From: Deinococcus sp. | GTDB taxonomy: Bacteria; Deinococcota; Deinococci; Deinococcales; Deinococcaceae | DNA length: 7,520 nucleotides | Reading direction: 5' to 3' | Assembly: GCA_028287665.1 (NCBI GenBank) | Contig: JAQBPF010000517.1 | Location: forward strand, 1 to 7,520 | In this document: positions 7,401 to 7,520 of the stretch, one piece after another | Position numbering within the stretch: the stretch's first letter is position 1 | Layout: each line of letters opens with the position of its first letter | The notes under the pieces: model-generated | What the model saw: only the letters and a program-made list of their open reading frames with translations | What the model was told of the DNA's origin: nothing | The model's database searches: none | Position numbers and translations under genes: made by a program

Positions 7401-7498
7401 CGCCAGTGGCCGACGTGATCAACGGGCAACTGGTGGTGGCCACAGGTTCGCTTCCCGGCGGCCCATTGACGACCACATGGACGGGCGTGCGCCCATGA
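4484..7498 (+). CDS. Large surface lipoprotein: NPCBM, malectin, choice-of-anchor-D, unnamed domain, Kelch propeller
   Basis: Predicted exported, lipid-anchored, carbohydrate-binding protein of 1004 residues; no enzymatic motif is seen. Residues 1-36 form a lipoprotein signal (basic WRRW at 22-25, hydrophobic core, lipobox LSAC with C36). A Gly/Pro-rich linker follows. NPCBM domain about 86-231: SSGWGPIEKDRSNG, GLGVHANS, VGVDDEVGDRG, SYDHADW. Malectin domain about 236-398: IRINTGGP, LHFAELNKTAAGQRVFDV, FDIYAEAGG, VSGIEIL. Choice-of-anchor-D Ig-like domain about 407-508. Residues 519-694 are a domain I cannot name, ending in an acidic DYQDYVFVV segment. A six-bladed Kelch propeller spans about 704-1004. 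The only cysteines are 36, 150, 231, 257 and 263, which suggests disulphides 150-231 and 257-263 within the first two modules. ATG 4484 is chosen because GGAGG (4470-4474) lies nine bases upstream and because the basic n-region would be lost from M26. The stop overlaps a possible next start (ATGA). A role in holding or organising the polysaccharide made by the neighbouring genes is inference. Confidence 0.93.
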   Translation: MTPFSPVDTKNRAASHLSPSNWRRWMLGGLLMLSACTQSPQVGGVVGGPTPNSPGAGAPTDFVYDGQDHSWTDTANAPLSPLALGPGDNLLTSQPWTAASSGWGPIEKDRSNGDKVAGDGRTLMLAGQTFALGLGVHANSSVTFSLGSQCSTFSAQVGVDDEVGDRGTVVFQVWDGTATKLYDSGTVRGADAAKSVSVNIAGVQDLRLVVTGNGDGISYDHADWVNPVVQCSSATDAIRINTGGPAQTVGAVNWQACDAITSCGGLVTGGFAYSEADAVSGVAAPANTAIYQTEWTGGATNGTAAGETAFEFKVPVPNGNYQVRLHFAELNKTAAGQRVFDVKLEGQTALNRFDIYAEAGGVGRALVKTLPATVNDGVLNLAFVRQIENAKVSGIEILPQGTSTGLVAPSLSELIFSTTRNGTSPTQRVTLTNTGTGPLTITSLTLAGQNAAAFGVVDAPALPLTLAIGQSVPVGVRFAPLGTVGALKGSLQVASAGNAPTAVDLYGLSAPGLQGDQEPPLQQVVNTLGYAINVGSSSLLLGTGSNLIGDEVAAPLFRKAGVGPVTLKAVARYSPDDLLPFGYVVAGSSTLNQVGTIATGQEQTLNPALTSGTLASFDPGNTTFAFYTGRTSYAAQSTFTQDSLNTGPLKHAARVYPLKDRAGQPVANSYLLAFEPAVNGDYQDYVFVVTNVTPQTSAPTSTAVNWTQRAEAQTPVSEAQGAAVNGKLYIFGGFNKDLQTTAKVQVYTPATNTWGTASDMPEQITHGALAVDGQTIYIAGGFVGTHPGPQTAHVWKYNVSTNTWSAGPELPAARGAGALVKLDRTLHFFGGTERDITDTNLYKRDSPEHWVLQLDGGTGWTAAAPLPNPRNHLGGTVLNGKIYALGGQHLGDEAAGNQSAVHMYDPATNTWTARASLPLPIGHINASTVIWNGRIVVASGVTQNSAEVANVSEYDPVANTWTALTPLPAPRQSPVADVINGQLVVATGSLPGGPLTTTWTGVRP
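6593..7495 (+). repeat. Six Kelch repeats forming one closed beta-propeller
   Basis: Blades repeat every 48-56 residues. The glycine pairs or their relics fall at residues 730-733 (IFGG), 778-781 (IAGG), 828-831 (FFGG), 884-887 (ALGG), 937-940 (VASG) and 985-988 (VATG). The blade tryptophans fall at 706, 754, 804, 860, 911 and 961, mostly in the context TNTW. Six tryptophans and six glycine sites imply six blades, with the N-terminal strand VNWT (704-707) completing the last blade. At the DNA level the core encoding this (ACCAACACCTGG or one-base variants) recurs at 6734-6745, 6884-6895, 7205-7216 and 7355-7366. The last two blades have lost the double glycine, which is common in terminal repeats. 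Confidence 0.88.
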
Positions 7499-7520
7499 AC
7501 GCGGAGGCAGAGACTTCCCA
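7495..7520 (+). CDS. Possible start of a further gene, cut by the window edge
   Basis: ATG 7495 overlaps the lipoprotein stop as ATGA, the same junction used twice earlier in the window, and stays open to the edge (eight codons, MNAEAETS). No strong ribosome binding site lies before it; only GGACGGG at 7479-7485 in purine-rich context. Too short to identify. The real start may instead lie beyond the edge, using GGAGG at 7503-7507. Confidence 0.4.
7503..7507 (+). promoter_or_regulatory. Shine-Dalgarno-like GGAGG near the right edge
   Basis: GGAGG begins five bases after the lipoprotein stop. With normal spacing it would serve a start codon near or just beyond 7515-7520, and no start codon is visible in the remaining bases. 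It competes with ATG 7495 as the signal for the next gene. Confidence 0.35.

Overview
The window looks like part of a cell-surface polysaccharide (exopolysaccharide or O-antigen-like) locus from a high-GC bacterium. The best guess is a Deinococcus-type organism. This rests on the GC-rich codon use, the Wzy-like protein next to two GT4 glycosyltransferases, and a very large lipoprotein joining NPCBM, malectin and Kelch modules, an architecture I associate with Deinococcus and its relatives. The assignment is from recall of family style, not from a search.

Layout, all on the + strand. Positions 1-283 hold no gene I can defend; there is a small GC hairpin and an AT-rich patch that may carry the promoter. 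Positions 284-1864 encode a polytopic membrane protein of the O-antigen polymerase/ligase (Wzy_C) type; the start is either TTG 284 (strong Shine-Dalgarno, preferred) or GTG 200. Positions 1861-3072 and 3069-4274 encode two GT-B fold, family GT4 glycosyltransferases. These three genes are joined by two identical ATGA stop/start overlaps and form one translationally coupled unit. A 209-bp gap (4275-4483) follows. Then 4484-7498 encodes a 1004-residue lipoprotein with, in order, a lipobox signal peptide, an NPCBM domain, a malectin domain, a choice-of-anchor-D Ig-like domain, a domain of about 175 residues that I cannot name, and a six-bladed Kelch propeller. Another ATGA overlap at 7495-7498 suggests a further gene running off the right edge.

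How the genes may work together (inference): the two glycosyltransferases add sugars to a lipid-linked repeat unit at the cytoplasmic face, the Wzy-like protein polymerises or transfers the exported units, and the large lipoprotein, with two predicted carbohydrate-binding modules, may hold, organise or sense the polymer at the surface. No flippase, priming transferase, chain-length regulator or export gene lies inside the window, so the pathway type cannot be fixed. The least understood parts are the unnamed domain at residues 519-694 of the lipoprotein and the role of that protein as a whole.
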